From NCBI RefSeq assembly GCF_001189915.1, contig NZ_LFLS01000024.1, positions 1 to 64,000 of the forward strand: DNA of 64,000 nucleotides, in the 5' to 3' direction. Under the pieces are notes generated by a model, which did no database searches, had not been told where the DNA came from, and was given only the letters and a program-made list of their open reading frames with translations. Shown here piece after piece: positions 20,341-32,515 of the stretch. Both the position numbers and the translations under genes were made by a program. This DNA is from Herbaspirillum autotrophicum (GTDB taxonomy: Bacteria; Pseudomonadota; Gammaproteobacteria; Burkholderiales; Burkholderiaceae_D). How positions within the stretch are numbered: position 1 is the stretch's first letter; every line of letters begins with the position of its first letter.

Positions 20341-21654
20341 ATGAGCATAAGCATCAGAAAACTTGATTCCTCGACCGCCGGTTTTGACCGGCAGTTGTCG
20401 GCCGTGCTGGCTTTTGAAGCCAGTGAAGACGAAGCCATCGATCGCGCTGCGGCGGCGATTCTGGCCGCTGTCAAAACCCGTGGCGACGATGCCGTGCTGG
20501 AGTACACCAAGCGCTTTGACCGGCTCGATGTTGCTGCGGTGACGGCGCTGGAAATCGGACGCGATGCCTTGCTGGCCGCACTGGCGCAATTGTCGCCGGT
20601 ACGTCGTCAGGCATTGCAGACGGCAGCCGACCGGGTGCGCGCTTATCACGAGCGGCAAAAGAAGGAATGCGGCTCTGATGGTTTTCTCTACACCGAAGCC
20701 GATGGCACGGTGCTGGGTCAAAAAGTCACACCGCTGGATCGCGTCGGCATTTATGTGCCGGGCGGCAAAGCCGCCTATCCGTCGTCGGTATTGATGAATG
20801 CGATTCCCGCCAAAGTGGCCGGGGTGCAGGAAGTCATCATGGTGGTGCCGACGCCGGACGGCGTGCAAAACGAATTGGTGTTGGCGGCGGCAGCGATTGC
20901 CGGCGTTGACCGGGTATTTACCATTGGCGGTGCGCAAGCGGTTGGTGCGCTGGCCTATGGCACTGCCAGCATTCCTCAGGTAGACAAGATCGTCGGTCCC
21001 GGGAACGCATACGTGGCGGCCGCCAAGCGCCGCGTCTTCGGCACGGTTGGCATCGACATGATTGCCGGACCGTCCGAGATTCTGGTGATCTGCGACGGCA
21101 CCACCGATCCTGACTGGATCGCGATGGATCTGTTTTCGCAAGCCGAACACGATGAGCTGGCACAATCGATATTGCTGTGCCCGGATGCTGGTTACATTGC
21201 CCGGGTTGAAGCCAGCATCAATCAGTTGCTGGATGGCATGCCGCGCAAGGATGTGATTCGCACGTCGCTGACGAATCGCGGTGCACTGATCAAGGTGCGC
21301 GATATGGAAGAGGCGTGCGACATCGCCAATTCAATCGCGGCCGAGCATCTGGAAATTTCCACCGAAAATCCGCAACAGTGGGCCGACCGCATTCGTCATG
21401 CCGGCGCCATGTTCCTGGGCCGCTTTTCATCCGAAGCGTTGGGCGATTATTGTGCCGGACCGAATCACGTGTTGCCGACTTCGCGCACTGCGCGCTTTTC
21501 GTCGCCACTCGGTGTCTACGATTTCCAAAAGCGTTCCAGCATGATTCAGGTCAGTGAAGCCGGCGCCCAGACACTCGGCAAGATCGCCGCCGAGCTGGCC
21601 TACGGCGAGGGCTTGCAAGCGCACGCGCGCTCGGCAGAGTTGCGGCTGAAATGA
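20341..21654 (+). CDS. hisD: Histidinol dehydrogenase HisD
   Basis: 437 aa. Conserved blocks [27 protein letters not shown] and the zinc/catalytic region S-Q-A-E-H-D-E; near the end G-P-N-H-V-L-P-T. Zn-dependent NAD oxidation of histidinol to histidine, the last two steps. 9 bp after hisG. Confidence 0.97.
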   Translation: MSISIRKLDSSTAGFDRQLSAVLAFEASEDEAIDRAAAAILAAVKTRGDDAVLEYTKRFDRLDVAAVTALEIGRDALLAALAQLSPVRRQALQTAADRVRAYHERQKKECGSDGFLYTEADGTVLGQKVTPLDRVGIYVPGGKAAYPSSVLMNAIPAKVAGVQEVIMVVPTPDGVQNELVLAAAAIAGVDRVFTIGGAQAVGALAYGTASIPQVDKIVGPGNAYVAAAKRRVFGTVGIDMIAGPSEILVICDGTTDPDWIAMDLFSQAEHDELAQSILLCPDAGYIARVEASINQLLDGMPRKDVIRTSLTNRGALIKVRDMEEACDIANSIAAEHLEISTENPQQWADRIRHAGAMFLGRFSSEALGDYCAGPNHVLPTSRTARFSSPLGVYDFQKRSSMIQVSEAGAQTLGKIAAELAYGEGLQAHARSAELRLK

Positions 21655-21679
21655 ACGACATCGCGTTACCGTCGCGGCC

Positions 21680-22459
21680 ATGAGCTGGCGCAATCAAGTC
21701 TATTGCGAAGATGCGCTGCAGGGACTGGCGCGTATTCCCGATGGCGCGATTGACTTGCTGATCGCCGATCCGCCATACGGATTGGGCAAGGATTACGGTA
21801 ACGACTCCGACAAGCTCGACATGCAGGATTATCTGCGCTGGACCGAGCAATGGATTGACGCCGCGCTGCCCAAGCTGAAACCGAACGGCAGTCTGTACAT
21901 TTTCCTGACCTGGCGTTACTCGCCCGAGATTTTCGTGATGCTCAAGCAGCGCATGACCATGCTCAACGAAATCATCTGGGATCGCCGGGTGCCGTCAATG
22001 GGTGGCACCACGCGCAAATACTCATCGGTCCACGATACGGTGGGTTTTTTTGCCAAGGCCAAGGATTACTATTTCGATCTCGATGCAATTCGCATTCCCT
22101 ATGACGCCGTGACCAAGAAGGCCCGCTCGCGCTCGATTTTCGTCGGTGCCAAATGGCTGGAGATGGGATACAACCCGAAAGATGTATGGAGCGTCTCGCG
22201 TTTGCATCGCGAACACAAAGAGCGCGCTGATCACCCGACCCAGAAGCCGCTGGAGATTGTTGAGCGCATGATCAAGGCATCCTGTCCGCCGGGCGGGGTG
22301 GTGCTGGATCCGTTCATGGGCAGCGGCACTACCGCAGTAGCAGCGCGCCGCTGCGACCGGCAGTTCGTCGGTTTTGAACTGAATTCGGCGTATTGCGCGC
22401 TGATTGAACAACGACTAGCAGAGCTGGAAGCCACGCCAAATGAATCAGTCACTGGTTGA
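21680..22459 (+). CDS. Orphan DNA methyltransferase (N4/N6, beta class) inside the his operon
   Basis: 259 aa with the catalytic motif D-P-P-Y-G-L-G before the SAM motif D-P-F-M-G-S-G-T-T, the order of beta-class amino-methyltransferases such as YhdJ and CcrM. H-P-T-Q-K-P and F-V-G-F-E-L-N complete the family set. There is no restriction endonuclease gene nearby. It lies 25 bp after hisD and overlaps hisC by 20 bp, so it is tightly built into the operon. Probably an epigenetic adenine or cytosine methylase; target site unknown. Confidence 0.88.
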   Translation: MSWRNQVYCEDALQGLARIPDGAIDLLIADPPYGLGKDYGNDSDKLDMQDYLRWTEQWIDAALPKLKPNGSLYIFLTWRYSPEIFVMLKQRMTMLNEIIWDRRVPSMGGTTRKYSSVHDTVGFFAKAKDYYFDLDAIRIPYDAVTKKARSRSIFVGAKWLEMGYNPKDVWSVSRLHREHKERADHPTQKPLEIVERMIKASCPPGGVVLDPFMGSGTTAVAARRCDRQFVGFELNSAYCALIEQRLAELEATPNESVTG

Positions 22460-23531
22460 ACGTATTATCCGTGCCGATATCCGGGCACTGTCCGCTTATC
22501 CGGTGCCGGATGCACGCGGCATGGTCAAGCTGGATGCAATGGAAAACCCGTATCTCTTGCCACCGGCCTTGCGCCAGGCGCTGGGGCAGCATCTGGCAGC
22601 GGCTGAGCTGAATCGCTATCCGGTGCCGTCCTATACGCTGCTGAAAAACAAGCTGTGCGTGCAATTTGGCGTGCCGCCGGGTTTTGATGTGCTGCTGGGC
22701 AATGGTTCGGATGAATTGATTTCCATCATCTCGACCGCCTGTGCACAGCCGGGCGCCAAGGTGCTGGCGCCGTTGCCGGGATTCGTGATGTATGCGGTAT
22801 CGGCCGGGTTTGCCGGACTGGAGTTCGTCGGCGTGCCATTGCGCCCCGATTTCAGTCTGGATCGTGACGCCATGCTGGCCGCCATTGCCGAGCATCAACC
22901 CGCCGTCACCTATCTGGCTTATCCGAATAATCCGACCGGCACGCTGTTCGATGCTGCCGCCATGGAAGACATCATCCGCGCCGTTGGCAACAGCGGTATC
23001 GTGGTGGTGGATGAGGCGTATCAGCCATTCGCCTCCGACAGTTTCATGGGCCGTCTGCCGGAATTCGATAATCTGGTAGTCATGCGCACGGTATCCAAAC
23101 TCGGACTGGCCGGCATCAGGCTTGGTTACATGGCGGCCAATGCGGCCTTGTTGCAGGAATTCGACAAAGTCCGCCCGCCTTACAATATCAATGTATTGAC
23201 ACAGGCCGCGGCAGAATTCCTGCTCGACCACCGCGCCGAACTGGATGTGCAGGCCAGTGCCTTGTGCCGCGCCAGAGAACAGCTGAGGCAGGCTGTGAGC
23301 GGGGTAGCAGGTGTCGAGGTTTTCCCCTCCGAGGCAAATTTCCTGCTGTTGCGCATGCCAAATGTCGATAAAGTGTTCGCCGGCCTGCTACAACGTAAGG
23401 TATTGGTCAAAAATGTCGGTAAAATGCATCCATTGCTGCAAAACTGCTTGCGGGTTACAGTCAGTACACCGCAAGAAAACGCCTTGTTTCTGGCGGCTTT
23501 GAAAGAAGCCGTTCCGGAATCATTTTTGTAA
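22440..23531 (+). CDS. hisC: Histidinol-phosphate aminotransferase HisC
   Basis: 363 aa class I/II PLP aminotransferase. The PLP lysine lies in [21 protein letters not shown] and Y-P-N-N-P-T-G-T are present. The start overlaps the end of the methyltransferase by 20 bp, with [10 protein letters not shown] a plausible N-terminus, so translation is probably coupled. Confidence 0.96.
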   Translation: MNQSLVERIIRADIRALSAYPVPDARGMVKLDAMENPYLLPPALRQALGQHLAAAELNRYPVPSYTLLKNKLCVQFGVPPGFDVLLGNGSDELISIISTACAQPGAKVLAPLPGFVMYAVSAGFAGLEFVGVPLRPDFSLDRDAMLAAIAEHQPAVTYLAYPNNPTGTLFDAAAMEDIIRAVGNSGIVVVDEAYQPFASDSFMGRLPEFDNLVVMRTVSKLGLAGIRLGYMAANAALLQEFDKVRPPYNINVLTQAAAEFLLDHRAELDVQASALCRAREQLRQAVSGVAGVEVFPSEANFLLLRMPNVDKVFAGLLQRKVLVKNVGKMHPLLQNCLRVTVSTPQENALFLAALKEAVPESFL

Positions 23532-23550
23532 TGTCTGTTTCACCCTGAAC

Positions 23551-24147
23551 ATGTCTACTCCACGAACTGCAGAAGTCGTCCGCAATACCAACGAGACGCA
23601 AATTCGCGTTGCGATCAATCTGGACGGTACCGGCCAGCAAAAGCTGGACACCGGCGTCCCTTTTCTCGATCACATGCTGGATCAGATCGCCCGTCACGGC
23701 CTGATCGATCTGGACATCGAGGCCAAGGGCGATTTGCATATCGACGCTCACCACACGGTGGAAGATGTCGGCATTACGCTGGGCCAGGCATTCGCCAAGG
23801 CCATCGGCGACAAAAAGGGTATCCGTCGCTACGGTCACGCCTACGTGCCGCTGGACGAAGCCCTGTCGCGCGTGGTCATCGATTTCTCCGGCCGCCCGGG
23901 TCTGGAATACCATATTCCGTTTACCCGCTCGATGATCGGCAGCTTCGACGTTGACCTCACCAGCGAATTCTTCCACGGTTTTGTCAATCATGCGCTGGTC
24001 ACCCTGCATGTCGACAATCTGCGCGGCATCAACGCGCATCATCAATGCGAAACCGTATTCAAAGCATTCGGTCGTGCCTTGCGCATGGCGACAGAACTTG
24101 ACCCCCGTGCAGCAGGAACGATTCCTTCCACCAAAGGCAGCCTGTAA
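23551..24147 (+). CDS. hisB: Imidazoleglycerol-phosphate dehydratase HisB (monofunctional)
   Basis: 198 aa, dehydratase only, without the phosphatase domain of enterobacterial HisB. The manganese-binding histidine motifs [19 protein letters not shown] and [10 protein letters not shown] are intact. A separate histidinol-phosphate phosphatase must be encoded elsewhere. Confidence 0.97.
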   Translation: MSTPRTAEVVRNTNETQIRVAINLDGTGQQKLDTGVPFLDHMLDQIARHGLIDLDIEAKGDLHIDAHHTVEDVGITLGQAFAKAIGDKKGIRRYGHAYVPLDEALSRVVIDFSGRPGLEYHIPFTRSMIGSFDVDLTSEFFHGFVNHALVTLHVDNLRGINAHHQCETVFKAFGRALRMATELDPRAAGTIPSTKGSL

Positions 24148-24191
24148 TCACGTGGATGGTGTAGATTGATACTCCGCTTTGCGTTTTCAAT

Positions 24192-24830
24192 ATGAATAAA
24201 ATAGTTGTAGTGGATTACGGAATGGGCAATCTGCGTTCGGTCGCACAGGCATTACGCCATGTTGCACCGGAAGCGGATGTGCGCATTTCCGGTGAAGTGG
24301 CCGAGATTCGCGCCGCTGATCGCATTGTGCTGCCGGGACAAGGCGCGATGCCTGATTGCATGCGCAGCCTGCGGGAATCGGGCGTGCAGGAAGCGGTACT
24401 GGAAGCTGCACGCAGCAAGCCGCTGTTCGGTGTCTGCGTAGGTGAACAGATGCTGTTCGACAGCAGCGAGGAAGGCAATACGCCCGGCCTCGGGCTGTTG
24501 CCCGGCAAGGTGGTGAAGTTTCAGCTGGACGGGATGCTGCAAGAGGATGGTTCGCGTTTCAAAGTGCCGCAAATGGGCTGGAACCGCGTCCGTCAATGCA
24601 TTGCGCACCCGCTGTGGAACGGTATCGCCGACCAGGCTTACTTTTATTTCGTACACAGCTATTACGCGCAACCGGCCGAGGCCGGTCTGACTGTCGGCGC
24701 TACCATGTATGGCCAGGATTTCACCTGTGCAGTGGCCCGCGATAACATTTTTGCAACGCAATTCCATCCTGAGAAGAGTGCATCAGCGGGTTTGCAGTTG
24801 TATCGAAATTTCGTACACTGGAAGCCTTGA
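24192..24830 (+). CDS. hisH: Imidazole glycerol phosphate synthase glutaminase subunit HisH
   Basis: 212 aa class I glutamine amidotransferase. Nucleophile in G-V-C-V-G-E-Q-M-L (most HisH proteins read GxCLGMQ) and catalytic His-Glu in F-H-P-E-K-S. Supplies ammonia to HisF. A 69-bp gap with no gene separates it from hisA. Confidence 0.96.
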   Translation: MNKIVVVDYGMGNLRSVAQALRHVAPEADVRISGEVAEIRAADRIVLPGQGAMPDCMRSLRESGVQEAVLEAARSKPLFGVCVGEQMLFDSSEEGNTPGLGLLPGKVVKFQLDGMLQEDGSRFKVPQMGWNRVRQCIAHPLWNGIADQAYFYFVHSYYAQPAEAGLTVGATMYGQDFTCAVARDNIFATQFHPEKSASAGLQLYRNFVHWKP

Positions 24831-24899
24831 TTGTTGTCTAACTGGTAAGTTGTCGCCGACTTGCTTTTTTCTTTTTACTGATAAGTCACTAACGTAGCC

Positions 24900-25703
24900 A
24901 TGCTGCTCATACCTGCCATCGACCTGAAAGACGGTCATTGCGTTCGCCTCAAACAAGGCGATATGGAACAAGCCACCGTATTTTCCCAAGACCCGGCCGA
25001 GATGGCGCGGCATTGGCTGTTGCAAGGCGCGCGTCGCCTGCATCTGGTCGATCTCAATGGCGCATTTGCCGGCAAGCCCAAGAATGAGTCTGCCGTCAAG
25101 GCCATCCTCAAGGCAGTCCGTGAGTTCGCTCTGGAAAACGATGTCGAGGAAATTCCGGTGCAACTGGGTGGCGGCATTCGCGACCTCGATACCATCGAGC
25201 GTTATCTCGACGACGGCTTGTCCTACATCATCATCGGTACTGCGGCGGTCAAGAATCCCGGCTTCCTGCATGACGCATGCAGCGCCTTTCCCGGTCAGAT
25301 CATCGTCGGCCTCGATGCCAGGGACGGCAAGGTAGCCACCGATGGCTGGAGCAAGTTGTCCGGTCACGAAGTGATCGATCTGGCGCGCAAGTTTGAAGGC
25401 TACGGCTGCGAATCGATTGTCTATACTGACATCGGCCGCGACGGCATGATGGGTGGCGTCAATATCGAAGCGACAGTACGTCTGGCGCAAGCGGTATCGA
25501 TTCCGGTGATCGCCTCCGGCGGCGTGCACAGCATCAAGGATGTGGAAGAACTCTGCGCCGTGCAGGATGAAGGCATCGAAGCCGTCATTTGCGGCCGTTC
25601 GATCTACGAAGGAACGCTTGATCTCAGCTCCGCGCAGGAACGCGCCGACGAGCTGAGCGAACTCCCTGAAGAAGCGGAAGGCGCTGGCAGCGAACAACCA
25701 TGA
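24900..25703 (+). CDS. hisA: ProFAR isomerase HisA
   Basis: 267 aa TIM barrel. Conserved [13 protein letters not shown] at the N-terminus and [12 protein letters not shown]. About 20 residues longer than usual because of an acidic Glu/Ser-rich C-terminal tail after the barrel (from about residue 243). Overlaps hisF by four bases. Confidence 0.96.
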   Translation: MLLIPAIDLKDGHCVRLKQGDMEQATVFSQDPAEMARHWLLQGARRLHLVDLNGAFAGKPKNESAVKAILKAVREFALENDVEEIPVQLGGGIRDLDTIERYLDDGLSYIIIGTAAVKNPGFLHDACSAFPGQIIVGLDARDGKVATDGWSKLSGHEVIDLARKFEGYGCESIVYTDIGRDGMMGGVNIEATVRLAQAVSIPVIASGGVHSIKDVEELCAVQDEGIEAVICGRSIYEGTLDLSSAQERADELSELPEEAEGAGSEQP

Positions 25704-26464
25704 CCCTGGCAAAACGCATCATTCCCTGTCTTGACGTGACTGCCGGACGGGTGGTCAAAGGCGTCAATTTCGTCGAGCTGCGCGACGCCGGTGATCCGGT
25801 TGAAATCGCGCGTCGTTACGACGAGCAGGGAGCCGATGAAATCACGTTTCTCGACATCACCGCCTCTTCCGACGGTCGCGGCTTGCTGCTCGACATCATT
25901 GAAGCCGTGGCATCGCAGGTATTCATTCCGCTGACGGTCGGCGGTGGCGTGCGTGAAGTGGAAGACGTGCGTCGTCTGCTCAATGCCGGAGCGGACAAGG
26001 TCGGCATCAACACCTCGGCCGTGACCAATCCGCAACTGGTGGCGGATGCCGCCGGCAAATACGGATCGCAATGCATCGTGGTGGCGATTGATGCCAAGCG
26101 TACCGGTGAAGGCAAGTGGGAAGTGTTTACCCACGGCGGCCGCAAGGCAACCGGGCTGGACGCGGTGGAGTGGGCGCGCCATATGGCACATCTGGGCGCC
26201 GGCGAAATCTTGCTGACCAGCATGGATCGCGACGGCACCCGCAGCGGCTTTGATCTGGCGCTGACACGCGCGGTTTCGGAAGCCGTATCGATTCCGGTAA
26301 TTGCGTCAGGCGGGGTTGGCGGTTTGCAGGATCTGGCAGATGGCATCAAGCAGGGCAAGGCTGATGCGGTGTTGGCGGCCAGTATTTTTCATTACGGGCA
26401 ACATACCGTGCAGGAAGCAAAGCGTTTTATGGCCGAACAAAACATACCGATGAGGCTGGCATGA
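25700..26464 (+). CDS. hisF: Imidazole glycerol phosphate synthase cyclase subunit HisF
   Basis: 254 aa TIM barrel starting with [18 protein letters not shown]; the second catalytic Asp is in T-S-M-D-R-D-G-T. Forms the synthase with HisH. Overlaps hisA and hisI by four bases each. Confidence 0.97.
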   Translation: MTLAKRIIPCLDVTAGRVVKGVNFVELRDAGDPVEIARRYDEQGADEITFLDITASSDGRGLLLDIIEAVASQVFIPLTVGGGVREVEDVRRLLNAGADKVGINTSAVTNPQLVADAAGKYGSQCIVVAIDAKRTGEGKWEVFTHGGRKATGLDAVEWARHMAHLGAGEILLTSMDRDGTRSGFDLALTRAVSEAVSIPVIASGGVGGLQDLADGIKQGKADAVLAASIFHYGQHTVQEAKRFMAEQNIPMRLA

Positions 26465-26913
26465 GTATCAGTGCAAAATGGCTGAACAAAGTGAAGTGGG
26501 ACGAAGTTGGTCTGGTGCCTGTGATCGCACAGGAAGTCGGCTCGAACGACGTGCTGATGTTTGCCTGGATGAATCGCGACGCGCTCGCCAGGACAGTGCA
26601 GTCGGGTGAAGCGGTTTACTGGAGTCGCTCGCGCAAGAAATTGTGGCACAAGGGTGAAGAGTCCGGACACTTCCAGAAGGTGCATGAAATTCGTCTCGAC
26701 TGCGACGAAGACGTGGTCTTGCTCAAGGTCGAGCAGGTCGCCGGCATTGCTTGCCATACCGGTCGGCATTCCTGTTTTTTCCAGAAATTCGAAGGCAGTG
26801 CGGAAAACGGCGAGTGGACTACCGTAGAGCCGGTGCTCAAAGATCTGGAAGAGGCGGCCAAGGAAGAAAAGCCGAAGAAAACCCGTAAAACGGCTGCCAA
26901 GGTATCGCCATGA
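26461..26913 (+). CDS. hisI: Phosphoribosyl-AMP cyclohydrolase HisI
   Basis: 150 aa, cyclohydrolase only. Metal-binding D-C-D-E-D and [10 protein letters not shown] motifs intact. The last 20 residues are a Lys-rich tail outside the fold (K-K-T-R-K-T-A-A-K). Separate hisI and hisE genes are normal in Betaproteobacteria. Overlaps hisE by four bases. Confidence 0.96.
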   Translation: MSISAKWLNKVKWDEVGLVPVIAQEVGSNDVLMFAWMNRDALARTVQSGEAVYWSRSRKKLWHKGEESGHFQKVHEIRLDCDEDVVLLKVEQVAGIACHTGRHSCFFQKFEGSAENGEWTTVEPVLKDLEEAAKEEKPKKTRKTAAKVSP

Positions 26914-27248
26914 GTGATACTCTGCGCCGTCTGGCCGAGGTGATTGAATCGCGCAAGCTGGTCAACGGCGGTGATCCGGAAAAATCGTATGTGGCGCGCC
27001 TGTTTTCCAAGGGCGACGATGCGATCTTGAAGAAAATCGGCGAAGAAGCGACGGAAACCGTCATGGCGGCCAAGGATGCTCGCATTGATGGCGACAAGTC
27101 CAAAGTGCTCTACGAATGCGCGGACCTGTGGTTTCATTCCATGGTGTTGTTGGCGCAGTTCGATTTGAAGCCACAGGATGTGCTGGATGAGCTGGCCAGA
27201 CGGGAAGGGCTTTCCGGCCTGGATGAAAAAGCAAACCGGACGCAATAA
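26910..27248 (+). CDS. hisE: Phosphoribosyl-ATP pyrophosphatase HisE
   Basis: 112 aa MazG-like helical hydrolase with [10 protein letters not shown] and the downstream Y-E-C-A-D-L-W-F-H block. Second step of histidine synthesis. Confidence 0.95.
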   Translation: MSDTLRRLAEVIESRKLVNGGDPEKSYVARLFSKGDDAILKKIGEEATETVMAAKDARIDGDKSKVLYECADLWFHSMVLLAQFDLKPQDVLDELARREGLSGLDEKANRTQ

Positions 27249-27287
27249 CAAGACCGCGCCGGCAGAAAAAAGAGAGGAGACAGGGTT

Positions 27288-27668
27288 TTGGATAACTGTA
27301 TTTTTTGCAAGATCGCAGCAAAGCAGATACCGTCGAAAGCGCTCTACGAAGACGACGACGTCATCGCATTTCACGATATCAATCCGGCCGCGCCGGTGCA
27401 CTTCCTGATCGTGCCGAAAGAGCACGTCGCCACCTTGTCCGATTGCACGGAAAAGCACGCCGCTTTATTGGGTAAAATGTCGCTGCTCGCGGCGCGTCTG
27501 GCCAAAGAACAAGGGTGTGATTTCCAACAGGATGCCGAGGGCAACAAGAGCGGCGGTTTCAAGACCCTGTTCAATACCGGCCCGGATGGCGGTCAAGAGG
27601 TGTACCATCTGCATATGCACGTGATCGGCGGCCCGCATCCATGGCGGGTAAGGTTCGTGCAACAGTAA
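27288..27668 (+). CDS. hinT: HIT-family purine nucleotide phosphoramidase (HinT-like)
   Basis: 126 aa. N-terminal C-I-F-C-K-I-A and the histidine triad H-L-H-M-H-V-I near the C-terminus. Starts at TTG 27288 behind a strong GAGGAG site; the conserved D-N-C-I-F-C-K N-terminus supports this unusual start. Between hisE and tatA, the usual Betaproteobacterial position. Confidence 0.93.
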   Translation: MDNCIFCKIAAKQIPSKALYEDDDVIAFHDINPAAPVHFLIVPKEHVATLSDCTEKHAALLGKMSLLAARLAKEQGCDFQQDAEGNKSGGFKTLFNTGPDGGQEVYHLHMHVIGGPHPWRVRFVQQ

Positions 27669-27724
27669 TCGCTCGCGTTGAGCAACATGAATTCGGGACA
27701 TGCGTGTCCGCTTAGGAGAGAAAA

Positions 27725-27937
27725 ATGGGTTCGTTCAGTGTTTGGCATTGGTTGATCGTATTGGTAATTGTGGCGCTGGTTTTCGGTACCAAAAAAATCG
27801 GTAACATGGGTTCTGATCTGGGCAAGGCCGTCAAGGGCTTCAAGGATGGCGTCAAGGGCGAAGAAGAAAAAAAGGATGCCGTTGCCAAAGAATCCTCCAC
27901 CATCGACGTGCAGTCCAAAGAAAAGTCCGGCAACTGA
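27725..27937 (+). CDS. tatA: Twin-arginine translocase subunit TatA
   Basis: 70 aa: one transmembrane helix (about 6-22), the F-G-T-K-K-I-G hinge and an amphipathic helix [12 protein letters not shown], then a charged tail. Forms the Tat pore with TatBC. The Rieske protein, the binding protein at 3380 and the ICE binding protein at 55977 all carry Tat-like signals. Confidence 0.95.
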   Translation: MGSFSVWHWLIVLVIVALVFGTKKIGNMGSDLGKAVKGFKDGVKGEEEKKDAVAKESSTIDVQSKEKSGN

Positions 27938-28009
27938 TGGTGCTGATCGGGGCGATGCCTGTGCATCGCCGTTCTTTGTCACGTTCTTTGGCAATAAGCC
28001 AGTCTTGTC

Positions 28010-28513
28010 ATGATTGATATCGGTCTTACCAAGCTTGCATTGATCGGCGTCGTGGCGCTGGTCGTGATCGGTCCTGAGCGTCTGCCGAAAGTGGCGCGCA
28101 TGGCCGGGTCATTGTTTGGCCGCGCACAGCGCTACATCAATGACGTCAAAACGGAAGTCAGTCGCGAGATGGAACTGGACGAATTGCGCAAGATGCAAAA
28201 AGACGTCCAGGATGCCGCCAGTGATGTCGAGCACAGTATTTCCAAAGGCATGGCCGATACCGAGCAAGCCTTCAACGATACGTGGAGCGATAACAATACG
28301 CCCACCACCAGTTGGAGTACGACGCCGAGTACCGCTTCGCTGAGCATCAAGGCCAAGAATTTCCGGCGCAAGAAGCTGGCACGCACTTCGGCGCTGCCTT
28401 CCTGGTACAAGAATCAGAACGGCCGCAAAACGCGGGTCATGTCGGCCGCTGCGCGCGTCGCCAAATACCGTCCTGCCGGTACCGGCAAGCCGGCTGGCTT
28501 TTTTCAATCATGA
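28010..28513 (+). CDS. tatB: Twin-arginine translocase subunit TatB
   Basis: 167 aa. N-terminal membrane helix with the family E/P-rich hinge V-V-I-G-P-E-R-L-P-K-V-A-R, amphipathic helix, then a long variable tail ending basic. Receptor subunit with TatC. Confidence 0.93.
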   Translation: MIDIGLTKLALIGVVALVVIGPERLPKVARMAGSLFGRAQRYINDVKTEVSREMELDELRKMQKDVQDAASDVEHSISKGMADTEQAFNDTWSDNNTPTTSWSTTPSTASLSIKAKNFRRKKLARTSALPSWYKNQNGRKTRVMSAAARVAKYRPAGTGKPAGFFQS

Positions 28514-28549
28514 TGGGCATGCTTGCCGTCATTCTCTCGCAGTAACTCC

Positions 28550-29320
28550 ATGGCTGAAGAACAGAAAACGGGCAGTGGCGAAGATACCTTCATTTCGCAT
28601 CTGGTCGAGTTACGCAGTCGCGTGGTCAAGTCGGCCGCCGCGATCATCATCATCTTCCTGTGCCTGATGCCATGGGCCGCGCACCTGTTCGACGTGCTGG
28701 CCAGTCCGATGATGCATGCACTGCCTGCCGGCAGCAAAATGATTGCCACTGGTGTGATCACGCCATTCCTGATTCCGGTCAAGGTCACCATGCTGGTGGC
28801 GTTCATCATTTCCTTGCCGTGGGTGTTGTATCAGCTGTGGGCGTTTGTCGCTCCCGGTCTGTACATGCATGAAAAGAAGCTGGTTGCGCCGCTGGTGATT
28901 TCCTCGTCGCTGCTGTTCATTGCCGGCGTCGCGTTCTGTTATTTCTTCGTGTTCGGCGTGGTGTTCCCGTTCATCAACAACTTTGCGCCGAAGTCGGTGT
29001 CGGTCGCGCCGGATATCGACAGCTACGTGGATTTTGTGCTGACCATGTTCCTCGCGTTCGGCATGACGTTCGAAGTGCCGATCATCGTGATCGTGCTGGT
29101 GCGCATGGGCCTGGTGCCGCTTGAAAAGCTCAAGCAGATCCGTCCGTATGTCGTGGTCGGTGCGTTTGTGGTTGCGGCGGTAGTGACGCCGCCGGACATC
29201 ATGAGCCAACTGCTGCTGGCTGTGCCTTTGTGTCTGCTGTATGAAGTCGGCCTGTTTGTGGCACCGATCTTTGCGCGTGCCACCAAGGCGCCGGAAGATG
29301 TGAAAAGCACGGTGGAATAA
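28550..29320 (+). CDS. tatC: Twin-arginine translocase subunit TatC
   Basis: 256 aa from ATG 28550 (the frame is open to 28523). The first cytosolic segment F-I-S-H-L-V-E-L-R-S-R, six membrane helices and the F-E-V-P-I motif in the fourth helix are standard. Core receptor for twin-arginine signals. Confidence 0.96.
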   Translation: MAEEQKTGSGEDTFISHLVELRSRVVKSAAAIIIIFLCLMPWAAHLFDVLASPMMHALPAGSKMIATGVITPFLIPVKVTMLVAFIISLPWVLYQLWAFVAPGLYMHEKKLVAPLVISSSLLFIAGVAFCYFFVFGVVFPFINNFAPKSVSVAPDIDSYVDFVLTMFLAFGMTFEVPIIVIVLVRMGLVPLEKLKQIRPYVVVGAFVVAAVVTPPDIMSQLLLAVPLCLLYEVGLFVAPIFARATKAPEDVKSTVE

Positions 29321-29336
29321 GGCCGCCGGCCTTATT
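29316..29336. terminator. Bidirectional hairpin between tatC and the DUF2461 gene
   Basis: Perfect 9-bp arms AATAAGGCC / GGCCTTATT around a 3-nt loop, overlapping the tatC stop. A/T flanks on both sides fit a terminator shared by the convergent units. Confidence 0.6.
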
Positions 29337-29370
29337 CCTGTTATTCCTGCCGTACTGCTGCTGCCTGTTC

Positions 29371-30057
29371 TTATTCGTCCAGATTGAGTGGTACTTGTCG
29401 CAGCCACTTGATCAGCGGATAACTGTCCTTGAAACCTGCCAGCAAGTCTTTTGACAGGTCAGTCGGAATCTTCTTTTTCAGACTGCTTTCTTTCCAGACG
29501 ATAAAGCTCTTGAGCTTGATGTATTCCAGATGCGGACTATCGGCGTCGAAGCCTTTCGGCGGCCGCGACAGTTTGCCTTCTTCCTGCAAACCGCCGTAGC
29601 CATCTTTGATGGTCTTGTTCTTCAGCACCTTGCTGAAGCCGGCAGCATCGGCAATGATCTGGCGCCGTACCGCGCGCAGGCGATCCGGTGGCGGCAAATA
29701 CTCGCCGCCGGCAACCAGCAGCGTGCCTGTCGCATCAATATGAAAATAGTAAGCGGGACCGCCACCCTGACTCGGTTTTTTCAAACCGCTGGCAGTGATG
29801 GCCGCCGAGAAGTGCGTCTTGTAAGGGCTCTTGTCGTGCGAGAAGCGCATATCCCGGTTGATGCGGAACAGTGCCTTCTTCGGATTGCAGCCGGCTACGG
29901 CCGGATCGAATTTGCTGATGTCGGCGATCAGCTTGATCACCAGCTCCAGAAATTCCGCACGCAAGATATCGTAACGCGGCTTGTTCATGACAAACCAGGC
30001 GCGATTATTGTTTTCCGACAGCTCTGCCAGATATTGGGTCAGATCACGAATGTGCAT
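29371..30057 (-). CDS. DUF2461 (TIGR02453) family protein
   Basis: 228 aa, the family's usual size. Recognisable blocks: N-N-N-R-A-W-F at the start, then F-R-I-N-R-D-M-R-F-S-H-D-K-S-P-Y-K and Y-Y-F-H-I. Widespread in bacteria and fungi; biochemical function is not established. Its start lies 2 bp downstream of the protease gene, so the two are co-transcribed. Confidence 0.85.
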   Translation of the reverse strand: MHIRDLTQYLAELSENNNRAWFVMNKPRYDILRAEFLELVIKLIADISKFDPAVAGCNPKKALFRINRDMRFSHDKSPYKTHFSAAITASGLKKPSQGGGPAYYFHIDATGTLLVAGGEYLPPPDRLRAVRRQIIADAAGFSKVLKNKTIKDGYGGLQEEGKLSRPPKGFDADSPHLEYIKLKSFIVWKESSLKKKIPTDLSKDLLAGFKDSYPLIKWLRQVPLNLDE

Positions 30058-30059
30058 GT

Positions 30060-31229
<1,170 letters not shown>

Positions 31230-31254
31230 AGTGAAATAAGAATGAGGAAGAAAG

Positions 31255-32025
31255 ATGACCCTGAAAATTGCCAAGAGGGATGAGGTTGTTGCATATCTCG
31301 CGCAAGTGCTCAATATCGCACAGTATCGCGATTATTGCCCAAATGGGCTGCAGGTGGAAGGGCGGCCCGCAATCGGTCTGGTGGTCAGCGGCGTTACCGC
31401 CAGTCTGGCGCTGATCGAAGCGGCACTGGATTTAAAGGCCGATGCGATTCTGGTGCATCACGGTTATTTCTGGCGTGGTGAAGATCCGCGCGTGGTCGGG
31501 ATCAAGCATAAACGCCTCAAATTGCTGCTGGCTGGCGATGTCAATCTGCTGGCGTATCACTTGCCGCTGGATGGTCACCCGGAAATGGGCAACAACGCCC
31601 AACTCGCCGGTCAGCTGGGATTCGAAGCCAGCGGGCGCTTCGGGGATGATCAACTGGGCTGGCTCGGTACGGCGGCGGTTGCCAGTAATATCAAGACCGC
31701 TGGTGAGCTGGCGCGTCTGATTGAGCGTCGGTTGGGCCGGGAGCCATTACTGATCGGGAACCCTGAGCAACCGGTTGATCTGATCGGCTGGTGTACCGGC
31801 GCCGCCCAGGGCATGCTCGGTGAGGCAATTGCGGCCGGGGCGACTGCTTATATCAGTGGCGAAATATCCGAACCGACCGTACATTTGGCGCGCGAAACCG
31901 GCGTGGCCTATATCGCGGCCGGCCATCACGCGACCGAACGCTACGGTGTACAGGCGCTGGGACGGCATCTTGCGGATCATTTCGGTATCCGCCATCAATT
32001 CATTGATGTCGACAATCCGGTCTGA
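31255..32025 (+). CDS. Nif3-like dinuclear metal centre protein
   Basis: 256 aa Nif3/YbgI family. Metal ligands appear in [17 protein letters not shown] and, near the end, [11 protein letters not shown]. Forms hexameric toroids in known homologues. Often annotated as GTP cyclohydrolase I type 2, but the activity is not settled. Divergent from the DegS-like gene with a 25-bp gap. Confidence 0.9.
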   Translation: MTLKIAKRDEVVAYLAQVLNIAQYRDYCPNGLQVEGRPAIGLVVSGVTASLALIEAALDLKADAILVHHGYFWRGEDPRVVGIKHKRLKLLLAGDVNLLAYHLPLDGHPEMGNNAQLAGQLGFEASGRFGDDQLGWLGTAAVASNIKTAGELARLIERRLGREPLLIGNPEQPVDLIGWCTGAAQGMLGEAIAAGATAYISGEISEPTVHLARETGVAYIAAGHHATERYGVQALGRHLADHFGIRHQFIDVDNPV

Positions 32026-32059
32026 CTCTGTCGCCGCGATCTCATCGCCCTGAAATGTG

Positions 32060-32082
32060 CCGGCGGCCTTGCGGGCCGCCGG
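32060..32082. terminator. GC-rich hairpin between convergent nif3 and mscL genes
   Basis: Perfect 9-bp arms CCGGCGGCC / GGCCGCCGG with a 5-nt loop. No U-tract follows, so it may act as a structure-dependent barrier rather than a classical terminator. Confidence 0.45.
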
Positions 32083-32089
32083 TGCGCTG

Positions 32090-32515
32090 TTACTTCCTGA
32101 GGGAGTCGCGGATTTCGCGCAGCAGTTGAATGTCTTCCGGATCAGCGGCCGGCGCTGCCGGCGCCGGCGGCGGGGTCGCCAGATCGCGGGCCTTGTTGAT
32201 CAGTCGCACCATCTGAAAAATGATGAAGGCGAGGATCAGAAAGTTGATCAAAATAGTCAGGAAATTGCCATAGGCCAGAACCGCGCCGGCCTTCTTCGCT
32301 TCGACCAATGTCAGTTGCGTGCTCTGCCCATTGAGCGGCCAATAATAATTGGCAAAATCGAGCCCGCCGAAAATCTTGCCCACTACCGGCATGATGATGT
32401 CTTGCACCAGCGACTCGACGATTTTGCCGAACGCGGCACCGATGATGACACCGACGGCGAGGTCGACGACGTTGCCCTTGACGGCGAAAGCTTTGAATTC
32501 CTGCATCATGCCCAT
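32090..32515 (-). CDS. mscL: Large-conductance mechanosensitive channel MscL
   Basis: 141 aa from ATG 32515 behind AAGGAGAAGCAC. The amphipathic N-terminus [19 protein letters not shown] precedes TM1, then a periplasmic loop, TM2 and a cytosolic bundle ending E-I-R-D-S-L-R-K. Osmotic safety valve in the inner membrane. Confidence 0.95.
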   Translation of the reverse strand: MGMMQEFKAFAVKGNVVDLAVGVIIGAAFGKIVESLVQDIIMPVVGKIFGGLDFANYYWPLNGQSTQLTLVEAKKAGAVLAYGNFLTILINFLILAFIIFQMVRLINKARDLATPPPAPAAPAADPEDIQLLREIRDSLRK

